Shown one piece after another: positions 1 to 9,351 of a stretch of 36,879 nucleotides of DNA. Source of the stretch: Treponema sp. (GTDB lineage Bacteria; Spirochaetota; Spirochaetia; Treponematales; Breznakiellaceae); the NCBI GenBank assembly GCA_031254615.1, contig JAIRUC010000284.1, positions 1 through 36,879 of the forward strand, in the 5' to 3' direction. Position 1 is the first letter of the stretch. Each line of letters starts with the position of its first letter. Both the position numbers and the translations under genes were made by a program. Under the pieces are notes generated by a model. The model was not told the origin of the DNA and ran no database searches. It worked only from the letters and a program-made list of their open reading frames with translations.

Positions 1-2887
1 GTTTCTTGCCGCCGTAGAAGTCGACCTTAACCGGGAAAAGCCCATCGGCCTTTTCTATTTATTCAACGCATGGCTGGAATTTGGCAATAAATACTGGCTT
101 AACCCCATGGACAAAGAAAACGGACTGGGGGTACTGGCTGAAATCCTCTTTAAATACCAGGGCGGCATTCAGGAACTGTCCCCTTTTATACAACTCTTAA
201 TCCAGGTAGCCCGAAACGGGGTTTCCCCGCGGTCTTTTGTAGAATACGTCGTCCTGCCCCGGATGCGCGACGACTATAACTGGAGAAAGTGGCAGGAAAA
301 TCATTTGGAAGCCCTGCAGATAATCGCCGATTTAATTTATTCGGTAAAAGACCGACCGCCTTTTAATCAGGGACATTTAGGCTCCGGAAAAACACGCCTT
401 GCAAGGGATATAGTGTTAGTCAAATATATCGGCAGGCCGTTGGCGCAGTTTCAACTCCTCCAGTTACGCGACAAATCAATGCTGGAAAATTATATCAGCG
501 CGTGGCAGAAAATTACGCTGAAAGAGCCGCTGATTCTTTACTACATCAGAAGCAACGCCCTGCATTTCATTTATGCGATGTCGGGCAAAATTGATTTAAT
601 TCAATTGATTGCGATAATAGAGCAGTTACCCGCAATTGAACAATCAATGGGCGTTATCGCGCAAAAAGGCCTTCTGAAATTTGAAAACATCGAGCCGATT
701 TGTCTGTATGATTATGATATTGAAAAAGCCATGTACATAAGAAAACAGCGCGGTTTTCACAGCATGGATTTTGTTACCGAAATAAAAGCATATTTTGGAA
801 CCGTACAGGCGCTGCTCAAAAAAGCATCCGGTGTGTCTCTATGTATATATTATTCAGGGCTTTTCAAGCGATACAAGGATTCATCTCTTGCGGAAATAAT
901 TTTCCGGCTTATTCAGGTTATTCATAACCGAAGCGGAATGCATGTTTACAAGTGGCACACAAAAAAACTTTTAACAATTCCCAAGAACAAAATGCAGGCG
1001 TATGTCGATTTTGTTAATGCGCATCACGGCTGCGACCCCGAATATCCGCAGATACATATTCTGTTCCGCGATGAAGAACAAGCCCGTCAATCTTTTGAAA
1101 TGGAAAACATTTTGACTAATTTGGGATTACAGCAGTATTTTGCCGCAGAAGGAACGGACAAAGCCTCGTTTAAGCAGGCGCTTAACGCATATATTAAGGA
1201 ACATTCCGGAATTGAAAAAATTGTAGCCGATTATCAGCAGCAACTCCTTGAAGGCTCGGAATATCAATGGGCGCCTGAGTTTATCCGACAGTTAGATGAC
1301 ATAAGCGATTCCGAAAAAAGATTGTATCTGCACCTGCTTCTTCTGCGTTCCGTTATCAGAGGAATAGGAACGGGTTACAGCTTGTCCAGAAAATCTTCCA
1401 GCTTTACTGAGTTGTTTACAAAATACGGCGGTGTAAAATCGCAGGCGAAAATAAACGTAAAAACCTCATTTTTGATGCCCGTTAAACAATCATTTAACAG
1501 TTCGGCGGATCATGACGCCCTGGCAAGAAAGGAAGTGAACCTTGCGGCAATAGAAAAACTCTGGAATGTGTTGTGTAACACCGAGCCACTCAGTACCGGC
1601 AATGTTTTGACGTTTGTAAATAAGTGGAGCATGGAGCTGGACAAACCTCTGGAAAACGCATTTAACGAAAAACTTGAACTGGAAAATACGCTCAATGAAA
1701 CGCCGGATGAAGATATTGATGATGATGTTTTAAAAAAGGCAAAAAAGGATATAGCAAAGCAGGAAAAAATTATAGATACTTTGCAGGAGAAAAAGCAGAA
1801 TTTTACAGCCATTATGGACGAATTCGATATGTTAAATGAAAACCAACAATTTGTCCTTGCGCTCATTCTTGCCGGAATAGCGGGCAAATCGGATGACGAG
1901 TACACTTCTTATGTGACCGGATTGCTGCTGCAGCGGTACAAAGATTTAGACAGTATAACTTCCCGGTTAAGTTTTTTGCAGGACGACATCAGTGTTGATG
2001 TTTTGTCATATCAGCAGTTTGATTATCTGTTAAACTTTCTGGAGACATTGTTTTTCAATTTAAGGGAAGACAATGAAATTATTGAGCTAATAGAAGAAAC
2101 TGGCGTCTTACAGGAGATACTCAGCCCGTATTTGATCACAAAAAAGAAAGATGTAACGCTTGACGCACTGGACGCCGCAGCAAAAAAAATGACCGGTTAC
2201 GCGAATATGCAGGCTGAACGTGCAAAATGGCAAAGCATACTGAACAAAATGGAGCAGAAAGACGAAAAATATTTTCACAGCATGGAAATATACACTTCTA
2301 AAACTTTTATGGATTCTTTTTACGGGGACATGGGAGGAATTTGTCTGTCCCGTCTTCCAGAACAAATATTACAGCCCGGCTTTTTTGTACAGCGTCTGAC
2401 AGATAATGTTGAAAAGCAAATCGTAGGCATGTCGATTCTTTGTTTGTCAAGCGGCGGCTTTTCTTCGCCGGAAGTAACAGCTGTAAATTATTTTCAAGCC
2501 TTTGGATTTAATCCGTTATCATCCCTGCTCAAACATTTTTCCGCTGAACAACAGTTGTATTTATACCTTCAATTCAGGTTGAATATGGAAAAAGCCGCAT
2601 GGATGACGAATCTGCCTGTTGCGCTGTCCGGCGTTGACACTCCATGGGGATTGATTTCAAATAACGCTTATTTCGGCGATCTAATCCGCAAATATGAGTA
2701 CAGCAAACCAACCGCAAAAAAAGTATTTAACGCAAAAGGACTGTCTATTTATTACAAAAAAGAAAATTTTGCCGTCGCATTAGTAATAATCGATCCGCGC
2801 GGTTATGAGAAAATTGCAGACCCTGCCCAGATACCGACTTTTTACGCGCATCGGGAACTGCAAAATACAGAAAACTTTGGGTTTTAA
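1..2887 (+). CDS. Large protein of unknown function, 5' end missing
   Basis: I do not recognise this protein. The frame is open from the left edge with no stop, so the gene starts outside the window; the first internal ATG is at 107, but the codons before it read as ordinary protein, so that ATG is probably not the start. About 960 residues are visible. They are mostly helical and mixed-charge, with no signal peptide or membrane segment in the visible part. Counting from the ATG at 107, residues 89-96 read GHLGSGKT, which fits the Walker A pattern, but I see no convincing Walker B or other ATPase motif. A charged, Lys/Glu-rich stretch around residues 535-570 looks like a coiled coil. It ends just before the purH promoter. 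Function is not assigned; the reading frame itself is secure. Confidence 0.85.
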   Translation, partial: FLAAVEVDLNREKPIGLFYLFNAWLEFGNKYWLNPMDKENGLGVLAEILFKYQGGIQELSPFIQLLIQVARNGVSPRSFVEYVVLPRMRDDYNWRKWQENHLEALQIIADLIYSVKDRPPFNQGHLGSGKTRLARDIVLVKYIGRPLAQFQLLQLRDKSMLENYISAWQKITLKEPLILYYIRSNALHFIYAMSGKIDLIQLIAIIEQLPAIEQSMGVIAQKGLLKFENIEPICLYDYDIEKAMYIRKQRGFHSMDFVTEIKAYFGTVQALLKKASGVSLCIYYSGLFKRYKDSSLAEIIFRLIQVIHNRSGMHVYKWHTKKLLTIPKNKMQAYVDFVNAHHGCDPEYPQIHILFRDEEQARQSFEMENILTNLGLQQYFAAEGTDKASFKQALNAYIKEHSGIEKIVADYQQQLLEGSEYQWAPEFIRQLDDISDSEKRLYLHLLLLRSVIRGIGTGYSLSRKSSSFTELFTKYGGVKSQAKINVKTSFLMPVKQSFNSSADHDALARKEVNLAAIEKLWNVLCNTEPLSTGNVLTFVNKWSMELDKPLENAFNEKLELENTLNETPDEDIDDDVLKKAKKDIAKQEKIIDTLQEKKQNFTAIMDEFDMLNENQQFVLALILAGIAGKSDDEYTSYVTGLLLQRYKDLDSITSRLSFLQDDISVDVLSYQQFDYLLNFLETLFFNLREDNEIIELIEETGVLQEILSPYLITKKKDVTLDALDAAAKKMTGYANMQAERAKWQSILNKMEQKDEKYFHSMEIYTSKTFMDSFYGDMGGICLSRLPEQILQPGFFVQRLTDNVEKQIVGMSILCLSSGGFSSPEVTAVNYFQAFGFNPLSSLLKHFSAEQQLYLYLQFRLNMEKAAWMTNLPVALSGVDTPWGLISNNAYFGDLIRKYEYSKPTAKKVFNAKGLSIYYKKENFAVALVIIDPRGYEKIADPAQIPTFYAHRELQNTENFGF

Positions 2888-2897
2888 TTCTATTTGC

Positions 2898-2927
2898 TTG
2901 ACAGTATGTATGCTTGTGATATATGAT
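2898..2927 (+). promoter_or_regulatory. Sigma70-type promoter for purH
   Basis: TTGACA at 2898-2903 is followed after 18 nt by TATGAT at 2922-2927. It lies just after the stop codon of the preceding gene and 159 nt before the purH ATG. Transcription would start near 2934, giving a leader of about 150 nt. This is one of the two clearly long leaders in the window. Confidence 0.7.
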
Positions 2928-2933
2928 GATAAA

Positions 2934-3086
2934 AGTAAAAACAATAATTCTTTATATCATAAGGAATTATAACAGAAGCGGAGGCCTCAAGCCTTCCAAA
3001 CCGTAATTTTTTTTGAGGGAGGGAAAAACGGTTTGTCGTTGTTTGTGGTATTTTTTTGAACAGCGCCGGGCCTTTTCAATTTACAA
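2934..3086 (+). promoter_or_regulatory. Structured 5' leader of purH, possible riboswitch
   Basis: The leader holds a stem of 8 bp pairing CAAACCGT (2997-3004) with ACGGTTTG (3028-3035). T-rich and A-rich flanks inside it can extend the stem. An earlier weaker hairpin pairs 2945-2952 with 2961-2969. The element CGCCGGGC lies about 20 nt before the ATG, and no Shine-Dalgarno site is visible next to the start. ZTP (pfl) riboswitches commonly precede purH and, as I remember their consensus, carry a GCCGGGC-like 3' element, so this class is a candidate. The 5' half does not let me confirm it by eye. It could also be an unrelated leader. Confidence 0.35.
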
Positions 3087-4697
3087 ATGAAAAAAAGAGC
3101 TCTTGTCAGTGTATTTTACAAGGACGGCATCCTTGAATTGGCTTCGTTTTTGAGCGGTTCAGGGTGGGAGATTCTTTCAACCGGAGGCACTTCAAAGTAC
3201 CTGCAGGAGAATAAAATCCCTGTTACAGACGTTTCTTCGGTTACCGGTTTTCCCGAATGTCTTGACGGGCGGGTAAAAACCCTGCACCCTGCGATTCACG
3301 CCGGTATTTTGGCGCGCAGAGATGTCCAGACTCATGTTGATACTCTGAAAAATCTGAACCTTAGCACAATAGACCTTGTCTGCTGTAACCTGTATCCCTT
3401 TTTTGAAAAAGTGCAGGAAGGTCTTTCTCTTGAGGCGACAATTGAGTTTATCGACATCGGCGGGCCTTCGATGCTTCGTTCCGCGGCAAAAAATTTCCGC
3501 GATGTAATTGTTCTTACAGACCCCGCCGATTATCCGCAGGTAGTTGAAGGCTTAAAAGCCGGAGATGTCCCTGTGGAATTTAAAAAACAGCTTGCCGGCA
3601 AAGTTTTCGATTTAACTTCCGCCTACGACGCCGCAATAGCGCGTTACATACTGGACGACGAGTATCCGCGCTATCTGCCGCTTTCACTTGAAAAAGGTCA
3701 GCACCTGCGCTACGGAGAAAACGGCCACCAGTCCGCCGCGCTCTATCTGCACACTGACAGCCACGGCGTCCTTAAAGGAATGGAGCAGTTGCACGGCAAA
3801 GAGCTTGGCTACAATAATATCAAAGACCTTGATTTAGCATGGAAAGCAGTCTGCGCCTTTGGCCTTTCTGCCGACGGAACTCTTCCGGCAGGCAGTAAAG
3901 ACGTTAACCAATTATTTTCAGAGGTTAACGACGCTGTGAAACCATGTTGTGCCGCTATAAAACACAATACTCCGTGCGGAATTGCGCTTGGAAACACACT
4001 AATTGAAGCGTACGACAAAACATTCGCCTGTGATCCTGTTTCGATCTATGGCGGCATAATCGCCTGTAACACCGTCGTTGACGCCGGTGTCGCGGCAAAA
4101 CTTGGCGAGTTGTTTTTGGAAATTGTAGCCGCCCCCGGTTTTGACGAAGACGCGCTAGAGATTCTGAAAAAGAAAAAAAATCTGCGTATTTTAAAACTGA
4201 AAAAATCTCCACAGGAAACCCATGAATATGTCGCAGTTGACGGCGGTCTTTTGGTTCAGCAAAGCGACCGTCGCCTTCTTGAAAAGTGGGATGTGGTAAC
4301 AAAAACCGCGCCTGAGACTTGCGACATCCCTGACATGATTTTCGGAATGAGGGCAGTAACCTTTGCCAAATCCAACGCAATTATGATAGTGAAAGAGCAG
4401 GCGGCGACAGGCATCGGCTGCGGGCAAGTAAACCGCATCTGGCCGACATTGCAGTCCCTGGAAAGAAGCGCGGATGTCTTAAAAGCCGAAAACCCGTGGA
4501 AGAACAGCGAGCCCGCAAGAGTTCTGGCATCCGACGCATTTTTCCCGAAGACCGACATTGTTGAAGCCGCCGCCGCCGCGGGAATCAAAGCCATTATCCA
4601 GCCCGGCGGCTCGATCAACGACAAGCTTTCAATTGAGGCCTGCGATAAGTACGGGATAGCAATGGTGTTTACAGGGACGCGGCATTTTAAACATTAA
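3087..4697 (+). CDS. purH: Bifunctional AICAR formyltransferase / IMP cyclohydrolase
   Basis: PurH carries out the last two steps of de novo purine synthesis: it formylates AICAR with 10-formyl-THF and then closes the ring to give IMP, in the cytoplasm. The 536-residue length matches the family (about 530). The N-terminal MGS-like cyclohydrolase part begins MKKRALVSV and contains the GGTSKYL and HPAIHAGILARR stretches. The transformylase part carries KHNTPCG, and the C-terminus has IQPGGSINDK and a final GTRHFKH, as expected. The ATG at 3087 gives the usual family N-terminus, although no ribosome binding site is seen in front of it. The gene converges on purL, another gene of the same pathway, 60 nt away. 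Confidence 0.98.
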   Translation: MKKRALVSVFYKDGILELASFLSGSGWEILSTGGTSKYLQENKIPVTDVSSVTGFPECLDGRVKTLHPAIHAGILARRDVQTHVDTLKNLNLSTIDLVCCNLYPFFEKVQEGLSLEATIEFIDIGGPSMLRSAAKNFRDVIVLTDPADYPQVVEGLKAGDVPVEFKKQLAGKVFDLTSAYDAAIARYILDDEYPRYLPLSLEKGQHLRYGENGHQSAALYLHTDSHGVLKGMEQLHGKELGYNNIKDLDLAWKAVCAFGLSADGTLPAGSKDVNQLFSEVNDAVKPCCAAIKHNTPCGIALGNTLIEAYDKTFACDPVSIYGGIIACNTVVDAGVAAKLGELFLEIVAAPGFDEDALEILKKKKNLRILKLKKSPQETHEYVAVDGGLLVQQSDRRLLEKWDVVTKTAPETCDIPDMIFGMRAVTFAKSNAIMIVKEQAATGIGCGQVNRIWPTLQSLERSADVLKAENPWKNSEPARVLASDAFFPKTDIVEAAAAAGIKAIIQPGGSINDKLSIEACDKYGIAMVFTGTRHFKH

Positions 4698-4757
4698 GTG
4701 GGCTGGTTCTATTAATTGATAAAGCAGTTAGAATAGTTTTGATTCTACCTGCAACCG

Positions 4758-7700
4758 TTATCTGAAATACCCCACAGCCCCCGCGAATATATCCATCTTC
4801 CTTATCCCAGGTATATTTCTAAAAAGCCCGTCGTCAAAACGCTCGTTATGCGCCATTCTGCCAAAGATGCGGCCGTCAGGCGAAGTTATGCCTTCAATCG
4901 CAAAATTGGAATTGTTCGGATTAAAGCTGATATCCTGTGAAGGACTGCCGTCGAAATCGACATATTGAGTAGCTATCTGGCCGTTAGCCGCAAGTTCTCG
5001 GATTTGCTCTTCGCCGTCGATAAAACGCCCTTCGCCGTGAGATACCGGGACAATGTATGAGGCGCCAAGTTCAAGATGAGAAAGCCACGGCGATTTATTC
5101 GATGTTACTTTTGTCCTTACAAGTGTCGACTGATGCCGTCCGATTGTATTGAAGGTTAGGGTGGGGGAGTCCTGCGTCATTGCGCGTATTTCGCCGTAAG
5201 GGACAAGCCCAAGTTTGACAAGAGCCTGAAATCCGTTACAGATACCGCATACAAGACCGTCGCGCTCACGCAAAAGTTCCATAACGGCGTCGGAAACGAC
5301 GGGATTTCTGATAAATGCCGTTATAAATTTGCCCGAACCGTCCGGCTCATCGCCGCCGGAAAATCCTCCGGGGAGAACCAGACCTTGAGCGGTGCGAATG
5401 GCTTTTTCAAAAGCACGGACGCTTTCTGCGATGTATGAGGGGGTAAGGTTGCGTATAACAAATATTTCCGCCGCTCCTCCGGCTTTTTCAATTGCTCTTG
5501 CCGTGTCGTATTCGCTGTTTGTTCCCGGAAAAACGGGAATGACAAATTTTGGTTTTGCGTAACGCTCTTTCGTTTTGATTGTTACGCCCTTGTCATAAAA
5601 GAACGCTTCTGTTTTTCCTTCCTGTTTTGTATTGTACGGATAAACCGGCTCAAGCGTTTTTTCCCATGCGTTCTGCAGTTTTTCAAGCGGAATGATAAAA
5701 GTTTTTACTTTAAGAGTGTATTCGTCCGTTGTGCGTCCCAGCAAAACGCCAATTTGCAACGGCGCGTCTGTTTCAAATATAAAGCCGCCAAAGCCGGGCT
5801 CAATTAAAAGCGGCTCTTGCGCTTCAAAACCAATCCTGTTACCAATGCACATTTTTACAACAGCCTCAAGTGTTCCTCCGCTGTCGACCGCCCACGCGGA
5901 AAGTATTTTTCGCTCGGCAATTAATTTTTCGGCAGTGTCAAAATATTCGCGTAACGCGGCAAAATCCGCTTTTTCAAAAACTGAGTACGGCGGTTTATAA
6001 AGATAAACATAACTTGCGGTGCGCTTGAATTCGGGCGTTACTATGTTGTCAATTTCTGCGGTGGAAACGGCGAATGAAACGAGCGTCGGCGGCACGTCGA
6101 TATTTTCGCCGTTTTTAAGCGAGAAGGAGCCGGACATTGAATCCTTACCGCCGATTGCCGCTATTTCCAGTCCAAGTTGAGCGTCAAGCGCGCCAAGGAG
6201 CGCAGACACGGGCTTTCCCCACCTTAAAGGAGTATTGCGTAACCTTTCAAAATATTCCTGAAACGAAAGCCAGCACCGCTTTCTGCTGGCGCCGGCGGCG
6301 ATTATTTTCGCCAGCGACAGAATAACGGCGAAAACCGCCCCGTGGTACGGGCTTGCCGACGATATTTCCGGATCGAATCCCCATGACATAAGAGAGCAGG
6401 TTTTTGTTTCGCCGTTAAGTACGGGAATTTTTGCCGCCATTGCCTGTGCCGGCGTTAGCTGATATTTCCCGCCGAAAGGAGCTATAACGGTTGCCGCTCC
6501 GATGTTTGAATCAAAACGGTCTACAAGCCCTTTTTGCGAACATATATTTAAACCGCCGATAAATTTTTCAAGTTGTTGCGCGTCAGGCTCGTTTTTTGTG
6601 AATGTAATTTGAGGGGAAGCGATATGCGCTTTCGCTTGCTTTTTCGCTCCGTTGCTGTTAAGAAATTCCCTTGAAAGGTTTACGATTATTTTCCCGTTCC
6701 AACTCATTACAAGACGTTTTTCACGCGTGACTTCGGCTATTACAACAGCTTCAAGATTTTCCGCAGACGCAAGCTCAATAAAAGTTTTTGCGTCTTTTTC
6801 AGATGTTACTACGGACATCCGCTCCTGACTTTCGCTGATCGCGAGTTCCGTGCCGTCAAGACCTTCGTATTTTTTTGTTACTTTATCAAGGTTGATTAAA
6901 AGACCGTCCGCGAGTTCTCCCACGGAAACGCTGACCCCGCCCGCGCCGAAATCATTACAGCGTTTTATCAGGCGCGTCGCCTGTGGGTTGCGGAAGAGCC
7001 TTTGAAGTTTCCGCTCTTCCGGCGCGTTGCCTTTTTGAACATCAGCGCCGCAGGTTTCAAGAGAGCTGGAAGTGTGCGACTTTGAAGAGCCGGTCGCCCC
7101 TCCGATCCCGTCGCGCCCGGTACGTCCGCCAAGAAGTATAACAACGTCTCCCGGTTCGGGAGTTTTGCGTATAACATTTTCGGCAGGGGCGGCTCCTATT
7201 ACCGCTCCGATTTCCATGCGTTTCGCCGCATAGCCCGGGTGGTAAATTTCGTGGACGTGCCCTGTCGCAAGCCCTATCTGATTGCCGTAAGAGCTGTAAC
7301 CTGCCGCCGCGGTACGGCAAATCTTGCGCTGGGGCAGTTTGCCATCAAGAGCGCCGGATGCGCCCTGAAGCGGATCCGCCGCGCCCGTTACGCGCATAGC
7401 CTGATAAACAAATGCGCGTCCTGAAAGCGGGTCGCGTATCGCCCCTCCAAGACAGGTAGCCGCTCCGCCGAACGGTTCAATTTCGGTAGGGTGATTGTGC
7501 GTTTCATTTTTGAACATCAAAAGCCAGTCTTGCGGCTCTCCGTCTACATCCACTTTTATCTTTACGGAACAGGCGTTAATTTCCTCGGATTCGTCCAAAT
7601 CCGGCAATAATCCGCGTTGTTTTAACGCTTTTGCGCCTATTGTCGCGATATCCATCAATGTTACGGGCTTGCCGCTTCGGCCAAGGGACGCCCTTACTTC

Positions 7701-8453
7701 AAGATAATTCTTATAACTTTCGCGTAACGCCTCGTCGTCGATTTCAATTTCATCAAGCTCCGTTAGAAATGTTGTGTGGCGGCAGTGGTCCGACCAATAT
7801 GTGTCAAGTACGCGAAGTTCCGTAACAGAAGGGTCGCGTTTTTCATGATCACGAAAATAAGCCTGACAAAAAAGAAGGTCTTCTGTATCCATAGCCAGAT
7901 TCATTGTTACGCGCAATTCATCAAGAGCGGATTTTGAAAGAGAGATAAATCCTTCAATATTTGCGACATCTTCCGGCTTACTGTAATTTTGAACAAGCGT
8001 CTGCGGCTTTTCCATGGCAGCCTGCCGGCTTTCGACAGGATTTATCAGCCATGATTTTATCCGGCTGTACTCGTCATCTGTAATTTTTCCGTACAGAACA
8101 TATATTTTTGACGAATGAATATTCGGCCTTTCTTTTCCGGTTGCAAGCGAAATACACTGGGCGCACGAATCGGCGCGCTGATCAAACTGTCCCGGCAGGA
8201 ATTCAACCGCAAAAACACGCGCATCTTCAAAAGCAGGCAGTTTATCATAAGTAACATCGACAGGCGGCTCCGAAAAAATTGTGTTTTTTGCCGCTTCAAA
8301 ATCCCGCTCTGAAAGACCATCTGCGAAATAGCGGTTAATAATCCTTACGTTCTCAATCTGTATCTGAAGCGCAAGCCGTAAATCGGCGGCAACAGCAGCC
8401 GCCTCTTCTGCAAATTCCGCCTTTTTTTCAACATAAATCTCGTAAACATTCAT
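4758..8453 (-). CDS. purL: Phosphoribosylformylglycinamidine synthase (single-chain)
   Basis: This enzyme converts FGAR to FGAM using ATP and glutamine, the fourth step of purine synthesis. At 1231 residues it is the large form with synthetase and glutaminase parts in one chain. The N-terminal stretch around FLPGQFDQRADS and the overall layout resemble the type I associate with Clostridia and Bacteroides rather than the E. coli enzyme. The synthetase core has FKNETHNHPTEIEPFGG and DFGAGG. The C-terminal class I glutaminase shows the nucleophile Cys1072 in GICNGFQ, PGGFSGGD, and VSHGEGRF. The start ATG (8453-8451) fits the family N-terminus. A perfect TATAAT ends only 7 nt upstream and there is no Shine-Dalgarno site, so the message may be leaderless. 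The gene is absent from T. pallidum, as far as I know. Confidence 0.97.
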   Translation of the reverse strand: MNVYEIYVEKKAEFAEEAAAVAADLRLALQIQIENVRIINRYFADGLSERDFEAAKNTIFSEPPVDVTYDKLPAFEDARVFAVEFLPGQFDQRADSCAQCISLATGKERPNIHSSKIYVLYGKITDDEYSRIKSWLINPVESRQAAMEKPQTLVQNYSKPEDVANIEGFISLSKSALDELRVTMNLAMDTEDLLFCQAYFRDHEKRDPSVTELRVLDTYWSDHCRHTTFLTELDEIEIDDEALRESYKNYLEVRASLGRSGKPVTLMDIATIGAKALKQRGLLPDLDESEEINACSVKIKVDVDGEPQDWLLMFKNETHNHPTEIEPFGGAATCLGGAIRDPLSGRAFVYQAMRVTGAADPLQGASGALDGKLPQRKICRTAAAGYSSYGNQIGLATGHVHEIYHPGYAAKRMEIGAVIGAAPAENVIRKTPEPGDVVILLGGRTGRDGIGGATGSSKSHTSSSLETCGADVQKGNAPEERKLQRLFRNPQATRLIKRCNDFGAGGVSVSVGELADGLLINLDKVTKKYEGLDGTELAISESQERMSVVTSEKDAKTFIELASAENLEAVVIAEVTREKRLVMSWNGKIIVNLSREFLNSNGAKKQAKAHIASPQITFTKNEPDAQQLEKFIGGLNICSQKGLVDRFDSNIGAATVIAPFGGKYQLTPAQAMAAKIPVLNGETKTCSLMSWGFDPEISSASPYHGAVFAVILSLAKIIAAGASRKRCWLSFQEYFERLRNTPLRWGKPVSALLGALDAQLGLEIAAIGGKDSMSGSFSLKNGENIDVPPTLVSFAVSTAEIDNIVTPEFKRTASYVYLYKPPYSVFEKADFAALREYFDTAEKLIAERKILSAWAVDSGGTLEAVVKMCIGNRIGFEAQEPLLIEPGFGGFIFETDAPLQIGVLLGRTTDEYTLKVKTFIIPLEKLQNAWEKTLEPVYPYNTKQEGKTEAFFYDKGVTIKTKERYAKPKFVIPVFPGTNSEYDTARAIEKAGGAAEIFVIRNLTPSYIAESVRAFEKAIRTAQGLVLPGGFSGGDEPDGSGKFITAFIRNPVVSDAVMELLRERDGLVCGICNGFQALVKLGLVPYGEIRAMTQDSPTLTFNTIGRHQSTLVRTKVTSNKSPWLSHLELGASYIVPVSHGEGRFIDGEEQIRELAANGQIATQYVDFDGSPSQDISFNPNNSNFAIEGITSPDGRIFGRMAHNERFDDGLFRNIPGIRKMDIFAGAVGYFR

Positions 8454-8460
8454 TTATTGA

Positions 8461-8466
8461 ATTATA
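8461..8466 (-). promoter_or_regulatory. -10 box of purL, close to the start codon
   Basis: On the minus strand TATAAT occupies 8466 to 8461 and the ATG begins at 8453, leaving 7 nt. Transcription would start at or next to the A of ATG. The -35 region 17 nt upstream (TTTAAT) is weak. No purine-rich ribosome binding site lies between promoter and start. Confidence 0.5.
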
Positions 8467-8532
8467 GTAGTTTAGTAAAAAGTATTAAAGCCTGTGAGGG
8501 GAGAAGGTCGCTATTAATCCTTTTTGAAAATG

Positions 8533-9342
8533 CTACAAATACCTTTTCTCCGCCTCATCCCTAACCTTCGCGTAAAGTTCAATATAGCTCGTCGCCGTAC
8601 TTCCGGCGATTTTGGTCATAAGCACTTCTTCAACCTGAAAAAGGCCGACTTCACTTGACATATTAACATCAATGCGGATGGGTTTTTCCTTTCCCGCGAT
8701 GATGTTTACCTCTTCGATTGAATTTGCCGAATACTGATGTATATGCCCCGTTTTGGAATTTGTGTACATGGCAATTCTTGCGCGGCCTTTTGTCATGTCG
8801 CAGCCGTCGGCGACCTGCACAATTCCCGCTTCAATAGAGCTGACGCTTATAGTTCCCATATGTCCCCTGATTCCTTCAAGAGAAAGAGCGCGCAGCATTG
8901 TCTTTTTATGTAAATCGTCCCCGTAAACTTCATTTAAAAGATTGTCTATATACGGCAGAGCAAGAATCATGCTGTGCAATTCGTGATCCTGCCTGCCCAT
9001 GCCCATTCCAAGATCATGAAACATACCCGAAATAATGACCGCTAACACGCTGTCTTCAAAATTGCCGCATTCGTCTGCTTCAAGGCTGGTTTTTATTCCC
9101 GCTTTTTTTAAAAGGTCCAGCATTATTACACTGTTAAGCGCAACTGTCCGCATATGCACAGGGCCGTGATCGTTAAAACCAAGCCTTACAATGGAAACTT
9201 TATTTGCGTAATCCTGCGCCGCCTGAAGTTCCTCATTCGCAAGCAAAAGTTTAAGGCCTTTCATTACATTTCTGGAAAGATTCATCGAATCTACTATGTC
9301 AATTAGTTTAATATCAACACTTACTTCTCTTGGCGATTTCAT
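8533..9342 (-). CDS. HD-domain phosphohydrolase
   Basis: A 269-residue cytoplasmic protein with the metal-binding pattern of the HD superfamily. The HD pair is His109-Asp110 in MFHDLGM. Other likely ligands are His59/His63 in NDHGPVH, His120 and His123, His161 in HMGT, and Asp179 in VADGCD. HD enzymes hydrolyse phosphomonoesters, nucleotides or cyclic nucleotides; the substrate here cannot be read from sequence. The start is secure: AGGAGG lies just before the ATG and overlaps the TAG stop of the upstream binding-lipoprotein gene, 9 nt away, so the two are translationally linked. No signal peptide is seen. The pairing with an exported solute-binding protein is unexplained. Confidence 0.85.
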   Translation of the reverse strand: MKSPREVSVDIKLIDIVDSMNLSRNVMKGLKLLLANEELQAAQDYANKVSIVRLGFNDHGPVHMRTVALNSVIMLDLLKKAGIKTSLEADECGNFEDSVLAVIISGMFHDLGMGMGRQDHELHSMILALPYIDNLLNEVYGDDLHKKTMLRALSLEGIRGHMGTISVSSIEAGIVQVADGCDMTKGRARIAMYTNSKTGHIHQYSANSIEEVNIIAGKEKPIRIDVNMSSEVGLFQVEEVLMTKIAGSTATSYIELYAKVRDEAEKRYL

Positions 9343-9351
9343 TATCTCCTC

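Noticed and set aside
1510-1905. Minus-strand Ser/Phe-rich frame of 131 codons
   Set aside because: The Ser/Phe-rich composition is what antisense reading of a Lys/Glu-rich coiled coil gives; no start signal.
3033-3060. Possible short leader peptide (TTG start after AGGGAGGG) in the purH leader
   Set aside because: Only about eight codons from a weak start; the purine run is better explained as part of the hairpin loop. Not enough to call.
3809-4624. Several open frames of 69-141 codons on the minus strand inside purH
   Set aside because: They lie opposite a complete, well-conserved purH, have no start signals, and their composition is that expected from a GC-biased third-position shadow.
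4698-4757. Two-way terminator between purH and purL
   Set aside because: Only a 5-bp AGAAT/ATTCT stem is visible, too weak and without a T run. Nothing else is seen in this gap.
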